A DNA stretch of 63,438 nucleotides from an uncultured Lachnospiraceae bacterium (GCA_902793685.1 CADBEN010000011.1:1-63438), one strand, 5' to 3'. Positions 52,363 through 63,106 are shown, counted from the first letter of the stretch. A program made the numbers and translations. Notes: a model not told the origin generated them from the letters alone.

Positions 52363-54954
52363 ATGAGTTTAATTGAAAAACTGTTCGGCACACACAGTGA
52401 GAGAGAAGTAAAGCTGCTGTGGCCGAAGGTCAATGCGATCGAGGCGCTCCGCCCGGAGATGCAGGCAAAAACGGATGAAGAACTGCGTGCGCAGACGGAG
52501 AAATTCCGCGCACGTCTGGCAGAGGGAGAGACTCTGGACGACATCCTTCCGGAGGCTTTTGCGACGGTCCGCGAGGCTGCGCGCCGCGTCCTCGGCATGG
52601 AGCACTATCCGGTCCAGCTGCTCGGCGGCATCGTTCTCCATCAGGGAAGAATCGCCGAGATGCGTACCGGTGAAGGAAAGACCCTGGTCTCCACCTGCCC
52701 GGCGTATCTGAATGCGCTGGCCGGCAAGGGTGTCGAGATCGTCACGGTCAACGATTACCTGGCAAAGCGAGATGCGGAGTGGATGGGGTCGGTCCATGAA
52801 TTCCTCGGTCTGAAAGTCGGCGTGGTCCTGAACAGCATGACTTCCGTGGAGCGTCAGGAAGCTTACCGCTGCGACATCACCTACGTCACGAACAACGAGC
52901 TGGGATTTGATTACCTGCGCGACAACATGGCAATCTATCAGAAGGATCAGGTCCTCCGGGAACTGGACTACTGCATCATCGACGAGGTCGACTCGGTCCT
53001 CATCGACGAGGCGCGCACGCCGCTGATCATTTCCGGCCAGTCCGGAAAGTCCACAAAACTCTATGAGGTCTGCGATATCCTCGCGAAGCAGCTGGTCCGC
53101 GGCGAGGCAAGCGGAGAGTTTACCAAGATGAACGCCATCATGGGCGAGGAGATCACCGAGACCGGCGACTACGTGGTCGATGAGAAGGACAAGGTCGTGA
53201 ACCTCACCGAGGAGGGTGTGGCGAAGGTCGAGAAATTCTTCCAGCTGAAGAACTTCTCCGATCCCCAGAACCTTGAGATCCAGCACTGCATCATCCTTGC
53301 GCTCCGCGCGAAGGAACTCATGCACAAGGACAAGGACTATGTGGTCAAGGACGACGAAGTCCTGATCGTCGACGAGTTCACCGGCCGCATCATGCCGGGC
53401 CGCCGTTTCTCGGACGGACTGCACCAGGCCATTGAGGCGAAGGAGCACGTGAACGTAAAGCGCGAGTCCAAGACTCTGGCGACCATCACCTTCCAGAACT
53501 TCTTCAACAAGTTCCGCAAGAAAGCCGGCATGACCGGTACGGCGCTGACGGAGGAGAAGGAGTTCCGCAGCACCTATTCCATGGACGTCATCGCGATCCC
53601 GACCAACAAGCCGGTCATCCGTGTAGACCACAACGACGCGGTCTATAAGACCAAGCGGGAAAAATTCAATGCCGTCGTCGAGGAGATCAGGGAGACCCAC
53701 GCGAAAGGACAGCCGGTGCTGGTGGGCACCATCACCATCGAAACCTCCGAGATGCTCTCGAAGATGCTGAAGCGGGAGGGGATCCCGCACACCGTCCTGA
53801 ACGCGAAGTATCACGAGAAGGAAGCGGAGATCGTCGCGGGAGCAGGCCAGCACGGGGCAGTCACCATCGCCACCAACATGGCAGGACGAGGCACCGACAT
53901 CAAGCTGGATGAGGAAGCCAAGGCTCTCGGCGGCCTGAAGATCATCGGCACCGAGCGCCATGAGGCGCGCCGTATCGACAATCAGCTGCGCGGACGTTCC
54001 GGACGACAGGGAGACCCGGGCGAATCCAGGTTCTATATTTCCCTGGAGGACGACCTGATGCGTCTCTTCGGCTCCGAGCGCCTGATGAATATGTTCAACG
54101 CCCTCGGCGTGCCGGAGGGAGAGCAGATCGAGCACAAGATGCTCACCAGCGCCATCGAGAAGGCGCAGGTCAAGATCGAGACCAACAACTTCGGCATTCG
54201 TGAAAACCTGCTGAAGTACGACGAAGTCAACAATGACCAGAGAGAGGTCATTTACGAGGAGCGCAACAAGGTGCTCCGCGGCGAGAACATGCGCGCCACC
54301 ATCATGCGCATGATCAACGACGTGGTGGAGAACGCGGTGAACCGTTCCATCGCGGAGGACGCGCCGGCGGAGAAGTGGGACTTCAATGAGCTGAACCGCC
54401 TGCTGATCTCGGTCATCCCGATGACTCCGGTCTTCTATACGGAAGACATGGCGGGCATGAAGAAGAATGAACTGACGCACCGCCTGAAGGAGGCTGCGAT
54501 CAAGTTCTACGAGGGCCGTGAGGCGGAGTTCCCCGGCGGAAGCGAGCAGATCCGCGAGGTGGAGCGTGTCATCCTGCTGAAGGTCATCGACGCCAAGTGG
54601 ATGAACCATATCGACGACATGGAGCAGCTGCGCCAGGGCATCGGCCTCCAGGCTTACGGTCAGAGAGATCCGCTGGTCGAGTACAAGATGGAAGCCTACG
54701 ACATGTTCCAGGAGATGACTGAGGGCATTACCCAGGAGACCATCCGCGTGCTGACGCACCTCAAGGTGGAGCAGAAGGTCGAGCGTGAGCCGGCGGCGAA
54801 GGTCACCGGAACGAACCGTGACGATTCCGCAGTGAAGACCCCGGTGAAGAAGACTGCCCAGAAGATCTATCCGAACGATCCCTGCCCCTGCGGCAGCGGA
54901 AAGAAGTTCAAGCAGTGCCACGGCAGAAAGCTTTACAGCCGCGCGGCGCAGTGA
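52363..54954 (+). CDS. secA: Preprotein translocase ATPase SecA
   Basis: 863 aa from ATG 52363 (AGGAG 8 nt upstream). It drives secretory proteins through SecYEG. Walker [10 protein letters not shown] (about 100-108), DEVD in [41 protein letters not shown], and the C-terminal zinc finger [14 protein letters not shown] that binds SecB or ribosomes. Full length. Confidence 0.97.
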   Translation: MSLIEKLFGTHSEREVKLLWPKVNAIEALRPEMQAKTDEELRAQTEKFRARLAEGETLDDILPEAFATVREAARRVLGMEHYPVQLLGGIVLHQGRIAEMRTGEGKTLVSTCPAYLNALAGKGVEIVTVNDYLAKRDAEWMGSVHEFLGLKVGVVLNSMTSVERQEAYRCDITYVTNNELGFDYLRDNMAIYQKDQVLRELDYCIIDEVDSVLIDEARTPLIISGQSGKSTKLYEVCDILAKQLVRGEASGEFTKMNAIMGEEITETGDYVVDEKDKVVNLTEEGVAKVEKFFQLKNFSDPQNLEIQHCIILALRAKELMHKDKDYVVKDDEVLIVDEFTGRIMPGRRFSDGLHQAIEAKEHVNVKRESKTLATITFQNFFNKFRKKAGMTGTALTEEKEFRSTYSMDVIAIPTNKPVIRVDHNDAVYKTKREKFNAVVEEIRETHAKGQPVLVGTITIETSEMLSKMLKREGIPHTVLNAKYHEKEAEIVAGAGQHGAVTIATNMAGRGTDIKLDEEAKALGGLKIIGTERHEARRIDNQLRGRSGRQGDPGESRFYISLEDDLMRLFGSERLMNMFNALGVPEGEQIEHKMLTSAIEKAQVKIETNNFGIRENLLKYDEVNNDQREVIYEERNKVLRGENMRATIMRMINDVVENAVNRSIAEDAPAEKWDFNELNRLLISVIPMTPVFYTEDMAGMKKNELTHRLKEAAIKFYEGREAEFPGGSEQIREVERVILLKVIDAKWMNHIDDMEQLRQGIGLQAYGQRDPLVEYKMEAYDMFQEMTEGITQETIRVLTHLKVEQKVEREPAAKVTGTNRDDSAVKTPVKKTAQKIYPNDPCPCGSGKKFKQCHGRKLYSRAAQ

Positions 54955-55002
54955 GACAGGAACCGGGACAGGAAGGAACGCTGAGAAGAAGGAGAACAGT
55001 CA

Positions 55003-56145
55003 GTGGTTGAATTAGATAACATGAAATATACACTCTCCACGTACCAGAAGACGCTTCAGGAGGTAAAGGATTCCCTGGACCTCGAGACGAAGGAGCGCCG
55101 CATCGCGGAGCTGGACCGGATGATGGAAGAGCCGACGTTCTGGGACGACCCGGAGCAGTCGACGAAGATCGTCCGGGAGAACCGGAGCCTGAAGAGTACG
55201 GTGGAGCGCTATGAAAAGCTTGCGTCCGCCTACGAGGATATCGGCGTCATGATCGAGATGGGCAACGAGGAGAATGATCCGGATACGGTCCCGGAGGTCC
55301 GGGAGATGCTGGATGAGTTCATCTCGGATCTTGAGGAGCTGAAGTCCGAGACCCTCCTTACGGGAGAGTACGACGCGAACAATGCCATCCTCCGTCTGAA
55401 CGCAGGAGCAGGCGGCACGGAGTCCAGTGACTGGTGCTCCATGCTTTACCGTATGTATACCCGCTGGGCGGAAAAGCAGGGCTATTCCGTGGAAGTGCTG
55501 GATTTCCTGGACGGCGACGTGGCCGGGATCAAGTCGGTCACGATCCAGGTGAACGGCGAGAATGCCTACGGAAGGCTCCGGAGCGAGCACGGCGTCCACC
55601 GTCTGGTCCGCATCTCTCCCTTCAACGCGGCGGGAAAGCGGCAGACTTCCTTTGTCTCCTGCGACGTGATGCCTGAACTCAGCGGGGAGATCCACGTGGA
55701 GATCAATCCGGACGACATCCGTGTGGACACCTATCGTTCCAGCGGCGCCGGCGGCCAGCACATCAACAAGACCTCGTCCGCGATCCGTATCACACATCTG
55801 CCCACCGGCATCGTCGTGACCTGCCAGAATGAGCGGAGCCAGTTCCAGAATAAGGATAAGGCGATGCAGATGCTGGAGGCAAAGCTCTACATGCTGGAGC
55901 AGCAGAAGCAGGCGGAAGCGGCGGATGAGATCCGCGGCGTGGTCAAGGACAATGCCTGGGGAAGCCAGATCCGTTCCTATGTTCTGCAGCCCTACACCAT
56001 GGTGAAGGACCTGCGTTCCGGCTACACCACGGGAAATGTGAACGCGGTGCTGGACGGCGACCTGAATGATTTTATCACGGCTTATCTGACCTGGATGAGC
56101 CTCGGCTGCCCGGATGTGAAGGGCGCGGCGGATTCGGCCGACTGA
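55003..56145 (+). CDS. prfB: Peptide chain release factor 2, without the programmed frameshift
   Basis: 380 aa, GTG start behind AAGGAG, 48 nt after secA. It ends translation at UGA and UAA. The recognition motif is SPF (in RLVRISPFNAAGKRQTSF) and the catalytic loop is SSGAGGQHINKTSSA. In many bacteria prfB has an in-frame UGA near codon 25 read by +1 frameshift for autoregulation. Here the matching place (SLDLE; CTG GAC at 55075-55080) is continuous. An AGGAGG at 55058-55063 lies 11 nt before it, too far to stimulate shifting, perhaps a relic. Confidence 0.95.
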   Translation: MVELDNMKYTLSTYQKTLQEVKDSLDLETKERRIAELDRMMEEPTFWDDPEQSTKIVRENRSLKSTVERYEKLASAYEDIGVMIEMGNEENDPDTVPEVREMLDEFISDLEELKSETLLTGEYDANNAILRLNAGAGGTESSDWCSMLYRMYTRWAEKQGYSVEVLDFLDGDVAGIKSVTIQVNGENAYGRLRSEHGVHRLVRISPFNAAGKRQTSFVSCDVMPELSGEIHVEINPDDIRVDTYRSSGAGGQHINKTSSAIRITHLPTGIVVTCQNERSQFQNKDKAMQMLEAKLYMLEQQKQAEAADEIRGVVKDNAWGSQIRSYVLQPYTMVKDLRSGYTTGNVNAVLDGDLNDFITAYLTWMSLGCPDVKGAADSAD

Positions 56146-56208
56146 ACACGGCGTCCGGCCTCTTTTCCGCAGGAACGGCACACCGGAAAACAGACAGATG
56201 GAGAATCA

Positions 56209-56241
56209 GAAGCGGGGGCCCCGACGGGCCCTTGCTTTTTT
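56209..56241 (+). terminator. Terminator after prfB
   Basis: AAGC-GGGGGCCC, loop CGAC, GGGCCC-TT-GC then TTTTTT. Confidence 0.75.
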
Positions 56242-56297
56242 GACGGGGCCGTGGTAGTATCACCGGGTAAAGACAAATGTTTTCTGAGGGCGAACAC

Positions 56298-56741
56298 ATG
56301 GATGATGAAGGAAAGTACTACGTCGTGCGGAGAAAGGCAGTCCCGGAGGTGCTTCTGAAAGTCGTGGAGACCAAGAGACTGCTGAACGCGGACCGGAAAA
56401 TGACGGTCAAGGATGCCACGGACATCACCGGCATCAGCCGCAGTTCCTTTTACAAGTACAAGGACGACATTTTTCCGTTCGGCGAAGGGGTGAAGGGCAG
56501 ACTGATCAATCTCTCCATCGAGATCCTGGACGAGCCGGGGCTTCTGTCAGACCTCATTTCAGTTGTCGCAAAGTATCAGGCCAATATCATGACGATCCAC
56601 CAGTCGGTCCCGGTCAACGGACTGGCTTCGGTCTCAATGTCGGTGGAGGTCCTGAAAAACACCGGAAACATTTCCCGGATGGTAGAGGACATGGAAGCGA
56701 TCCAGGGAATCAAGGATGTCAAAATTCTTCTGAGGGAGTAA
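56298..56741 (+). CDS. UPF0735-type ACT-domain protein (PheB-like)
   Basis: 147 aa; ATG 56298 is chosen because GAGGG lies 7 nt upstream. An N-terminal HTH-like part (KYYVVRRKAVPEVLLKVVET, VKDATDITGISRSSFYKYKD) and a C-terminal ACT domain (about 72-147; LSIEILDEPGLLSDLISVVA). ACT domains bind amino acids. It sits 6 nt before hom, so it may sense threonine, isoleucine or homoserine for this gene; that is inference. Confidence 0.88.
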   Translation: MDDEGKYYVVRRKAVPEVLLKVVETKRLLNADRKMTVKDATDITGISRSSFYKYKDDIFPFGEGVKGRLINLSIEILDEPGLLSDLISVVAKYQANIMTIHQSVPVNGLASVSMSVEVLKNTGNISRMVEDMEAIQGIKDVKILLRE

Positions 56742-56747
56742 TGCATT

Positions 56748-57974
56748 ATGATCAAAGTCGCGATTATGGGATGCGGGACCATCGGTTCCGGTGTATATGA
56801 GGTGATCGAAAACAATCAGGCAGTACTTCAGAAAGAACTGGGAGAGGAGATCCGCGTCGCGAAGATCCTGGACCTCCGCAGTTTCCCGGGCACGCCCTAT
56901 GAGAAGCTGGTGGTGAACGATATCAGTCTGATCGTCGATGACCCGGAGATCAGCATCGTCGTGGAGACCATGGGCGGGACAAAGCCGGCTTATCAGTTCG
57001 TGAAATCCTGCCTGCTGGCGGGCAAGCACGTGACCACCAGCAACAAGGCGCTGGTCGCGGCCCACGGCACAGAGCTTCTTCAGATCGCCCGGGAGAAGAA
57101 TGTCAATTTCTTCTTTGAGGCGGCGGTCGGCGGCGGGATCCCGGTGATCCGGAATATCGGCACGGGCTACGCAGGGCAGGTGATCGAGGAGATCACCGGT
57201 ATTCTGAACGGCACCACCAATTTTATCCTGACGAAGATGGACCGCGAAGGCGCTTCCTTCGAGGATGTCCTGGCGGAGGCGCAGCGCCTCGGCTACGCGG
57301 AGAAGGATCCGTCGGCGGACGTCGAAGGCTGGGATACCTGCCGGAAGATCGCCATCCTTTCCTCTCTGGCCATGGACGGGGAAGTGGATTTCGAGGAGAT
57401 CGAGACGGAAGGCATCACGAAGATCGATACTGCGGACTTCGCTTACGCCCGGAAGATGGGAACCTCCATCCGCCTGGTGGGAAGCATGCTGCGCGAGGAA
57501 GACGGATTCTCGGTCTTTGTGGGACCGATGATGGTCGGTATGGACGATCCGCTCTACAGTGTGAGCGGCGTCTTCAACGGCATCGTGATCCGCGGAAACC
57601 AGCTGGGCGTGACTATGATGTACGGCAGCGGCGCGGGCAAGCTTCCGACGGCCAGCGCAGTCATCGCGGACATTGTTGAGATCGCGAAGAATCCGGCCCG
57701 GAACGTCCCCTTCGGGTGGCACGCAGGAAAGCTTTCGCCGAAGCCGGCGGGCGCACGGCTGCACCGTTTCCTTGTGCGCTTTGACGGGGCCGATGCTGCC
57801 GCGGCGCAGAAGACTGCGGAAGCCCTGGGCGCCAAGGCGCCGGTATTCCCGGACGGCGGCGCAGAGTTCGCGGTCCTGACGGAAGCATTGACGAAAGATG
57901 AACTGAAGGAAAAGCTCGCGGCATTCCCGAATGTGAAGAAATATATCCGGGCCGCGCTGAACGGGATCGCGTGA
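56748..57974 (+). CDS. hom: Homoserine dehydrogenase
   Basis: 408 aa. It reduces aspartate semialdehyde to homoserine. NAD(P) site IMGCGTIGSGVYEVIE (6-21), TSNKALVA with the catalytic-site lysine, GGGIPVIRNI, GILNGTTNFILTKM and the ADPSADVEGWD-type motif seen as DPSADVEGWDT. The last 80 residues look like a shortened regulatory domain, smaller than the usual ACT. Confidence 0.95.
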   Translation: MIKVAIMGCGTIGSGVYEVIENNQAVLQKELGEEIRVAKILDLRSFPGTPYEKLVVNDISLIVDDPEISIVVETMGGTKPAYQFVKSCLLAGKHVTTSNKALVAAHGTELLQIAREKNVNFFFEAAVGGGIPVIRNIGTGYAGQVIEEITGILNGTTNFILTKMDREGASFEDVLAEAQRLGYAEKDPSADVEGWDTCRKIAILSSLAMDGEVDFEEIETEGITKIDTADFAYARKMGTSIRLVGSMLREEDGFSVFVGPMMVGMDDPLYSVSGVFNGIVIRGNQLGVTMMYGSGAGKLPTASAVIADIVEIAKNPARNVPFGWHAGKLSPKPAGARLHRFLVRFDGADAAAAQKTAEALGAKAPVFPDGGAEFAVLTEALTKDELKEKLAAFPNVKKYIRAALNGIA

Positions 57975-58465
57975 TGGAAGAGAAGGAAAAGCTGGTCCGG
58001 GAGACCCGGTCTGACGCGGAGACGGAATCCTTTGCGGGGGAACTGGCGGCTCAGGCGGCCCCCGGGACGGTGATCTGCCTGGACGGAGATCTCGGAACCG
58101 GTAAGACTGTGTTTGCCCGCGGGTTTGCCCGGGGGCTGGGAATCACGGAGCCCATCGTCAGTCCGACCTTCACGATCCTGCACGGCTATGAGGGCGGGCG
58201 GCTTCCGCTCTGGCATTTCGATGTCTACAGAATCGAAGAGCCGGAGGAAATGGAAGAGATCGGATACGAAGACTGCTTTTACGGGGACGGGGTGAGCCTG
58301 GTGGAATGGGCTTCCCTGGTCCCGGAGATCATTCCGGAGGACGCAGTCCGCGTCACGCTCCGGAAAGACCCGGAAAAGGGATTTGACTACCGGAAGATCA
58401 CCGTGGAGGGCTTCCGGGGCCTTGCCGGCGCAGAAGACCATGCCGGAAAGGCGCAGAAAGGCTGA
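57974..58465 (+). CDS. tsaE: tRNA t6A synthesis ATPase TsaE
   Basis: 163 aa; ATG 57974 shares its A with the hom stop. Walker A CLDGDLGTGKTVFARG (about 36-51), SPTFTILHGYEG and HFDVYRIEEPEEMEEIGYED are the family signature. With TsaB and TsaD it forms the t6A37 complex for ANN-decoding tRNAs; it has no site of its own, so it is probably coupled to hom. Confidence 0.93.
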   Translation: MEEKEKLVRETRSDAETESFAGELAAQAAPGTVICLDGDLGTGKTVFARGFARGLGITEPIVSPTFTILHGYEGGRLPLWHFDVYRIEEPEEMEEIGYEDCFYGDGVSLVEWASLVPEIIPEDAVRVTLRKDPEKGFDYRKITVEGFRGLAGAEDHAGKAQKG

Positions 58466-58466
58466 A

Positions 58467-59228
58467 ATGATCATACTTGGAATCGAAAGTGCGGCGCTGA
58501 CAGCATCGACCGCGATCGTCACGGACGGGATCCTGACCGCGGAGTACACAGTCAACCACAAAAAGACGCACTCACAGACACTCCTGCCTATGCTGGACGA
58601 GATCTGCCGCATGGCGGAGCTGGATAAGACGAAGATCGACGCCATCGCGGTCTCCGCAGGCCCCGGATCCTTTACCGGACTCCGGATCGGCGCGGCGACT
58701 GCAAAGGGACTTGGCCTCGCACTGGAACGGCCCATTGTCCCGGTGCCGACTCTGGAAGGACTTGCCTACAACCTTTACGGGACGGATGCGCTGATCTGCC
58801 CGGTCATGGATGCGAGACGCAGCCAGGTCTACAACGGATTGTTCCGCTGCAGAGAGACACTGGAGACCGTTGAGCCTTCACGGGCAGTCTCTGTCGGTGA
58901 GCTGATCCGGGAACTGAACGAACGCGGTGAGCGGGTCATCTTCCTGGGTGACGGGATCCCTGTGGTCCGCGGCGCGGCGGAGGCGCTTTCTGTGCCGTAT
59001 TCTTTTGCACCGGCGGCTTCGAACCGGCAGCGGGCGGCATCTGTGGCTTCGCTGGGAGCACTCTATTTCGCGGAAGGGAAAGCAGTCCCGGCGGCAGACT
59101 TTGCGCCGGACTATCTTCGGAAAAGCCAGGCGGAACGGGAGCGCGAGGCGGCGGAGGCTGCAGGCGCGGGCGCGGAGGAAGCGCTGGCCGCAGGCCGGTT
59201 TAAGATGCCGGAGGCGGCGAAGGAATGA
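58467..59228 (+). CDS. tsaB: tRNA t6A synthesis protein TsaB
   Basis: 253 aa from ATG 58467, 1 nt after tsaE. ASKHA-fold protein: ILGIESAALTASTAIV, VSAGPGSFTGLRIGAATAKG, MDARRSQVYNGLF. It is an inactive paralogue of TsaD that scaffolds the complex. The C-terminal 30 residues are an A/E-rich helix beyond the usual end. Confidence 0.93.
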   Translation: MIILGIESAALTASTAIVTDGILTAEYTVNHKKTHSQTLLPMLDEICRMAELDKTKIDAIAVSAGPGSFTGLRIGAATAKGLGLALERPIVPVPTLEGLAYNLYGTDALICPVMDARRSQVYNGLFRCRETLETVEPSRAVSVGELIRELNERGERVIFLGDGIPVVRGAAEALSVPYSFAPAASNRQRAASVASLGALYFAEGKAVPAADFAPDYLRKSQAEREREAAEAAGAGAEEALAAGRFKMPEAAKE

Positions 59229-59677
59229 ATATCCGGGAACTCTGCCGGGAGGATCTCCCGGCGCTCCGCATTCTGGAGGACCGGTGCTTTTCGGACGCAT
59301 GGTCGGATGCGTTGCTGGAAGACCTGCTGAGCAGCGAATATGATCGCTGCCGTGTCCTGGAGGACGGGGAGAAGATCATCGGTTATGTGAACGTCCGGGT
59401 GCTGGGGGACGAGGCAGAGCTTATGCGCATCTGCATTCTCCCGGAATACCGCGGACAGGGACTCTCCGGCGGACTGCTGGAGCGCGGAATGGAAGATATG
59501 ATCCGGTGCGGGGCAAAAGCAGCTACGCTGGAGGTCCGTGCCGGCAATCTGCCTGCGGTGCGCCTCTATGAGGCGCACGGCTTTGTTTTGGAGGGATACC
59601 GGAAGAATTATTACCGCGATCCTAAGGAGGACGCGGCAATCTACTGGAATCATGACCTCCCGGGCGGCAGATCATGA
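59225..59677 (+). CDS. rimI: GNAT N-acetyltransferase, RimI-type
   Basis: 150 aa, ATGA overlap with tsaB. GNAT motif A with acetyl-CoA loop YRGQGLSGGLLE (about 79-90), motif B VRAGNLPAVRLYEAHGFVLE and Y-containing end. RimI acetylates the N-terminal alanine of ribosomal protein S18. tsaE-tsaB-rimI-tsaD linkage is common in Firmicutes. Confidence 0.92.
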   Translation: MNIRELCREDLPALRILEDRCFSDAWSDALLEDLLSSEYDRCRVLEDGEKIIGYVNVRVLGDEAELMRICILPEYRGQGLSGGLLERGMEDMIRCGAKAATLEVRAGNLPAVRLYEAHGFVLEGYRKNYYRDPKEDAAIYWNHDLPGGRS

Positions 59678-59720
59678 TCCCGGGGCCGGGTATTTGAAAT
59701 AGAGCCGGAAAGGATAATAC

Positions 59721-60659
59721 ATGCTTGATATTTGTCTGCTGGGAACCGGCGGAATGATGCCGCTGCCTTACCGCTGGCTGACCGCCATGATGGCGCGCTG
59801 CGATGGCGTGAGCCTTCTGATCGACTGCGGAGAGGGAACCCAGATCGCCCTGAAAAAGAAGGGCTGGAGCCCGAAACCCATCGACGTGATCTGCTTTACT
59901 CATTATCACGCAGACCACATCAGCGGACTGCCGGGACTGCTTCTCACCATGGGGAACGCGGAGCGCACGGAACCGCTGATCCTGATCGGGCCGAAGGGAC
60001 TGGAGCGGGTCGCGGGCGCCCTTCGGGTCATCGCGCCGGAGCTTCCCTTCCCGATCCGCTATCTGGAACTCACGGAACCGCGGGAGCAGCACCGGATCGG
60101 CCCCTTTGTGATCGATGCCTATAAAGTGAACCACAACGTCACCTGTTACGGATACGCGGTCTCGATCCCGCGGACGGGAAAATTCGACCCTGTCCGGGCT
60201 AAGGCGCAGAACATTCCGCTGAAGTTCTGGAACCCGCTGCAGAAGGGACAGACCATGACGGAGAATGGCGTGACCTACACACCGGACATGGTACTGGGCG
60301 GCGCCCGCCGCGGCCTGAAGGTCGCCTACTGCACGGATACGCGTCCGGTCCCGGTCATCGCGGAATACGCTGCCGGGGCGGATCTCTTTATCTGCGAGGG
60401 CATGTACGGCGAGCCGGACAAGATGGCGAAGGCCAGGGAAAACAAACACATGACCATGTACGAGGCGGCAGAACTGGCGAAAAGAGCGCAGCCGCGGGAG
60501 ATGTGGCTCACCCATTACAGCCCCTCGCTGAATCATCCGGAAGACTATATGGACGATGTGAAGAAGATCTTTCCGGCAGCAAAGGCGGCCCGGGATGGCT
60601 GGACGCTGGAGCTGGGCTTCCGGGAAGACGACGGGGAGGAAGGAACAGAAGAGAAATGA
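59721..60659 (+). CDS. rnz: Ribonuclease Z, metallo-beta-lactamase fold
   Basis: 312 aa. The HxHxDH metal motif is [15 protein letters not shown] (about 61-75), with [10 protein letters not shown] before it, [12 protein letters not shown], and late CTDTRPVP and WLTHYSPSL carrying the other ligands. It removes 3' trailers from tRNA precursors. It stands between rimI and tsaD and overlaps tsaD by 4 nt, placing a tRNA-processing enzyme within the t6A set. Confidence 0.88.
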   Translation: MLDICLLGTGGMMPLPYRWLTAMMARCDGVSLLIDCGEGTQIALKKKGWSPKPIDVICFTHYHADHISGLPGLLLTMGNAERTEPLILIGPKGLERVAGALRVIAPELPFPIRYLELTEPREQHRIGPFVIDAYKVNHNVTCYGYAVSIPRTGKFDPVRAKAQNIPLKFWNPLQKGQTMTENGVTYTPDMVLGGARRGLKVAYCTDTRPVPVIAEYAAGADLFICEGMYGEPDKMAKARENKHMTMYEAAELAKRAQPREMWLTHYSPSLNHPEDYMDDVKKIFPAAKAARDGWTLELGFREDDGEEGTEEK

Positions 60660-61687
60660 CTGAACAGAACAAGACGGTGCGGATCCTGGCCATCGAGAGC
60701 TCCTGTGATGAGACGGCGGCTGCCGTCGTGGAAAACGGAAGAAAAGTGCTATCCAGTGTGATCTATTCCCAGATCGCGACCCACACCCTGTACGGGGGCG
60801 TGGTCCCGGAGATCGCGTCCCGGAAGCATATCGAAAAGATCAGCCAGGTGGTGGAATGCGCCCTCTCTGAGGCGGGCATGAAGCTCCGTGATGTGGACGC
60901 TGTGGGTGTCACCTACGGCCCGGGACTGGTGGGACCGCTTCTCATCGGCGTCTCCGCGGCGAAGGCCATGGCATGGGCGGCGGACAAGCCGCTGGTGGGT
61001 GTGAACCACATCGAAGGCCATGTCGCGGCAAATTTTATCGAGCACCCGGACCTGGAGCCACCCTTCATGTGTCTCATCGTGTCCGGCGGTCACACCCATC
61101 TGGTGGTGGTCGAGGATTACGGGAGATTCCGTATCCTGGGCCGGACCCGGGACGATGCTGCCGGCGAGGCCTTTGATAAGGTGGCCCGGAGCGTGGGACT
61201 CGGATATCCCGGCGGCCCGAAGATCGACCGCGCGGCAAAAGACGGCAATTCCTCCGCCATTGTTTTCCCGAAGGCAAAGGTGGCGGACTCGCCCTATGAT
61301 TTCAGCTTCAGCGGCCTGAAAAGCGCGGTGCTGAATTACCAGAATCATGCCCGGATGACGGGAGAGACCGTCGTTGTGGAGGATCTGGTGGCTTCTTTCC
61401 AGAAGGCTGTCGTGGATGTGCTGGTGGAGCACACGGTGGACGCGGCCCGGGAGTTCGGCTTTAAGCAGGTCGCCATGGCAGGCGGCGTTGCCTCGAACTC
61501 GGCTCTGCGGGCGGCCATGAAGAAAGCCTGTGATAAGAAAGGAATCTCGCTGTACTATCCATCCCCGGTCCTCTGCACAGACAACGCGGCAATGATCGGG
61601 TCCGCGGCATATTATGAGCTGATCCGCGGGAATGTGAGCGGCCTGGATCTGAACGCAGTCCCGGGACTGAAGCTGGGGGAACGTTGA
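60656..61687 (+). CDS. tsaD: tRNA N6-threonylcarbamoyltransferase catalytic subunit TsaD
   Basis: 343 aa from ATG 60656 (overlap ATGA). [17 protein letters not shown] at the start, [13 protein letters not shown] with the iron-binding HxxxH-type pair, [27 protein letters not shown] and [12 protein letters not shown]. It transfers threonylcarbamoyl to A37. Full length. Confidence 0.96.
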   Translation: MTEQNKTVRILAIESSCDETAAAVVENGRKVLSSVIYSQIATHTLYGGVVPEIASRKHIEKISQVVECALSEAGMKLRDVDAVGVTYGPGLVGPLLIGVSAAKAMAWAADKPLVGVNHIEGHVAANFIEHPDLEPPFMCLIVSGGHTHLVVVEDYGRFRILGRTRDDAAGEAFDKVARSVGLGYPGGPKIDRAAKDGNSSAIVFPKAKVADSPYDFSFSGLKSAVLNYQNHARMTGETVVVEDLVASFQKAVVDVLVEHTVDAAREFGFKQVAMAGGVASNSALRAAMKKACDKKGISLYYPSPVLCTDNAAMIGSAAYYELIRGNVSGLDLNAVPGLKLGER

Positions 61688-61783
61688 TCCACAGCACCGG
61701 AAAGTGCCTCATTCCGGCTTCCGGAAACCGGCGGACCTTTGCCGACGCTGAATAATACTCCTTATTGGAAGGGGGCATGACTT

Positions 61784-62542
61784 ATGAGTCTCAGATGTGC
61801 CGCGGTCGTCCTTGCGGGCGGCAGCGGAAGCAGAATGGGCGGGAACACGCCGAAACAATACCTCCTGCTTGACGGGAAGCCGTTGATCTGGTACTCCCTG
61901 CATGCCTTTGAGGAGAGCCCCGTGGAAGAGGTGGTCCTGGTGGTCCGCCCCGGCGAGACGGAGCTCTGCAGGCGGAACCTGGTGGAGCCCTTCGGCTTCC
62001 GGAAGATCCGCACCGTGGTCGAGGGCGGAAAGGAGCGCTTCCACTCCGTCTTCGCAGGACTGCAGGCCCTGAAGGGACGGGGATATGATCTGGTCGCAAT
62101 CCATGACGGTGCGCGTCCCATGGTTTCGCAGGAAGTCATCGCCCGCACCTTTCAGGCGGCGGAGGAATACGGCGCCTGCGTGGCCGCAGTTCCGGTCAAG
62201 GACACCATCAAGCGCGCGGACGATGACGGCTTCGCGGCGGAGACCCTGCCCCGGAACCTTCTCTGGTCCGTCCAGACTCCGCAGACCTTCCGATTCGACC
62301 TCTGCCTTCAGGCGTATGAGACGATGATGGCGCGGCCGGAGTTTCAGGTGGGGATCACGGACGATGCCATGGTCGTGGAACAGTTCACGGACACCCGGGT
62401 CAGGCTGGTAATGGGAGATTACAAAAACCTCAAGGTCACAACGCCGGAGGATCTTCCTGCGGCAGAAAGATATCTGGAACAGAGCGGGATTTCCGCTTTC
62501 AGGGAGGAACCGGATGGGATTTTTCAAAGATCATCCTTATGA
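61784..62542 (+). CDS. ispD: 2-C-methyl-D-erythritol 4-phosphate cytidylyltransferase
   Basis: 252 aa with the nucleotide loop AAVVLAGGSGSRMGGNTPKQ, GGKERFHSVFAGLQ, VAIHDGARPMVS, KDTIK and SVQTPQTFR. MEP isoprenoid pathway step. ispF is not adjacent. The C-terminus runs 20 residues past the usual end and overlaps the next gene by 29 nt. Confidence 0.94.
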   Translation: MSLRCAAVVLAGGSGSRMGGNTPKQYLLLDGKPLIWYSLHAFEESPVEEVVLVVRPGETELCRRNLVEPFGFRKIRTVVEGGKERFHSVFAGLQALKGRGYDLVAIHDGARPMVSQEVIARTFQAAEEYGACVAAVPVKDTIKRADDDGFAAETLPRNLLWSVQTPQTFRFDLCLQAYETMMARPEFQVGITDDAMVVEQFTDTRVRLVMGDYKNLKVTTPEDLPAAERYLEQSGISAFREEPDGIFQRSSL

Positions 62543-62852
62543 TGACCGCTTTACCATTGAGGACCCGGCCCGGGACAAGAAAGCCGGCTTCCGGATCGAG
62601 CAGTTCCGTTTCGGGGAGCTGGCAGTATATTTCCCGCCGATGCAGTATCTTCCTTATACAGCGTGCACCGGCGTGGAGATCGTCCCCGCCTCGTTCCATG
62701 TGACCGGCGGCTGCGGAAAGTCCGTTCCTGCATACGCGGTGAAGCTGAGCGTCGGGGATGGAGAACAGTTCGTATCCCTCAAAATGGAAAAGAAGGCGAA
62801 TGCGGAGCAGGCCCGGGACCACATCCTGGGAAAGCTGGGAACGAGAAGCTGA
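62514..62852 (+). CDS. Small protein of unknown function
   Basis: 112 aa, ATG behind GGAGG, overlapping ispD by 29 nt. No signal peptide or membrane helix. Beta-rich with HPYDDRFTIEDP, FRIEQFRFGELAVYFPPMQY and VTGGCGKSVPAYAVKLSVGD. I do not recognise it. Coupled to ispD. Confidence 0.65.
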   Translation: MGFFKDHPYDDRFTIEDPARDKKAGFRIEQFRFGELAVYFPPMQYLPYTACTGVEIVPASFHVTGGCGKSVPAYAVKLSVGDGEQFVSLKMEKKANAEQARDHILGKLGTRS

Positions 62853-62880
62853 TTGCGAATACAGCGTTGATGAGAAAAAA

Positions 62881-62909
62881 GAAAGAGCAGGCCTGTGCCT
62901 GCTCTTTTT
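62881..62909 (+). terminator. Terminator of the ispD unit
   Basis: GAGCAGGC, loop CTGT, GCCTGCTC, then TTTTT, preceded by A-rich sequence so that it may also serve the opposite strand after the tRNA. Confidence 0.88.
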
Positions 62910-62912
62910 CAG

Positions 62913-62998
62913 CGGAGTGGATGGGATTCGAACCCATGCGCCCCGTAGGACAAACGGTTTTCAAGACCGCCTCGTTATGACCGCTTCGATACCACTCC
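62913..62998 (-). tRNA. tRNA-Ser (anticodon UGA)
   Basis: 86 nt. Acceptor GGAGTGG pairs with CCACTCC, discriminator G; anticodon loop CTTGAAA with anticodon TGA; long variable arm typical of class II serine tRNAs; T loop GGTTCGAATCC. CCA is not encoded. Confidence 0.95.
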
Positions 62999-63106
62999 AG
63001 TAAAATACAATATTGAATTTTATCGGAGCAGGTTTGATTTGTCAACTGCAGTAATCTGAAGAAAGAATGGGCGAAAAAAATAATTGCCGGGATTCACATA
63101 AAGCGC

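Noticed and set aside
52369-54921. 850-codon open frame on the strand opposite secA
   Set aside because: An effect of GC-rich third positions. It has no domain, no ribosome site and lies wholly inside secA.
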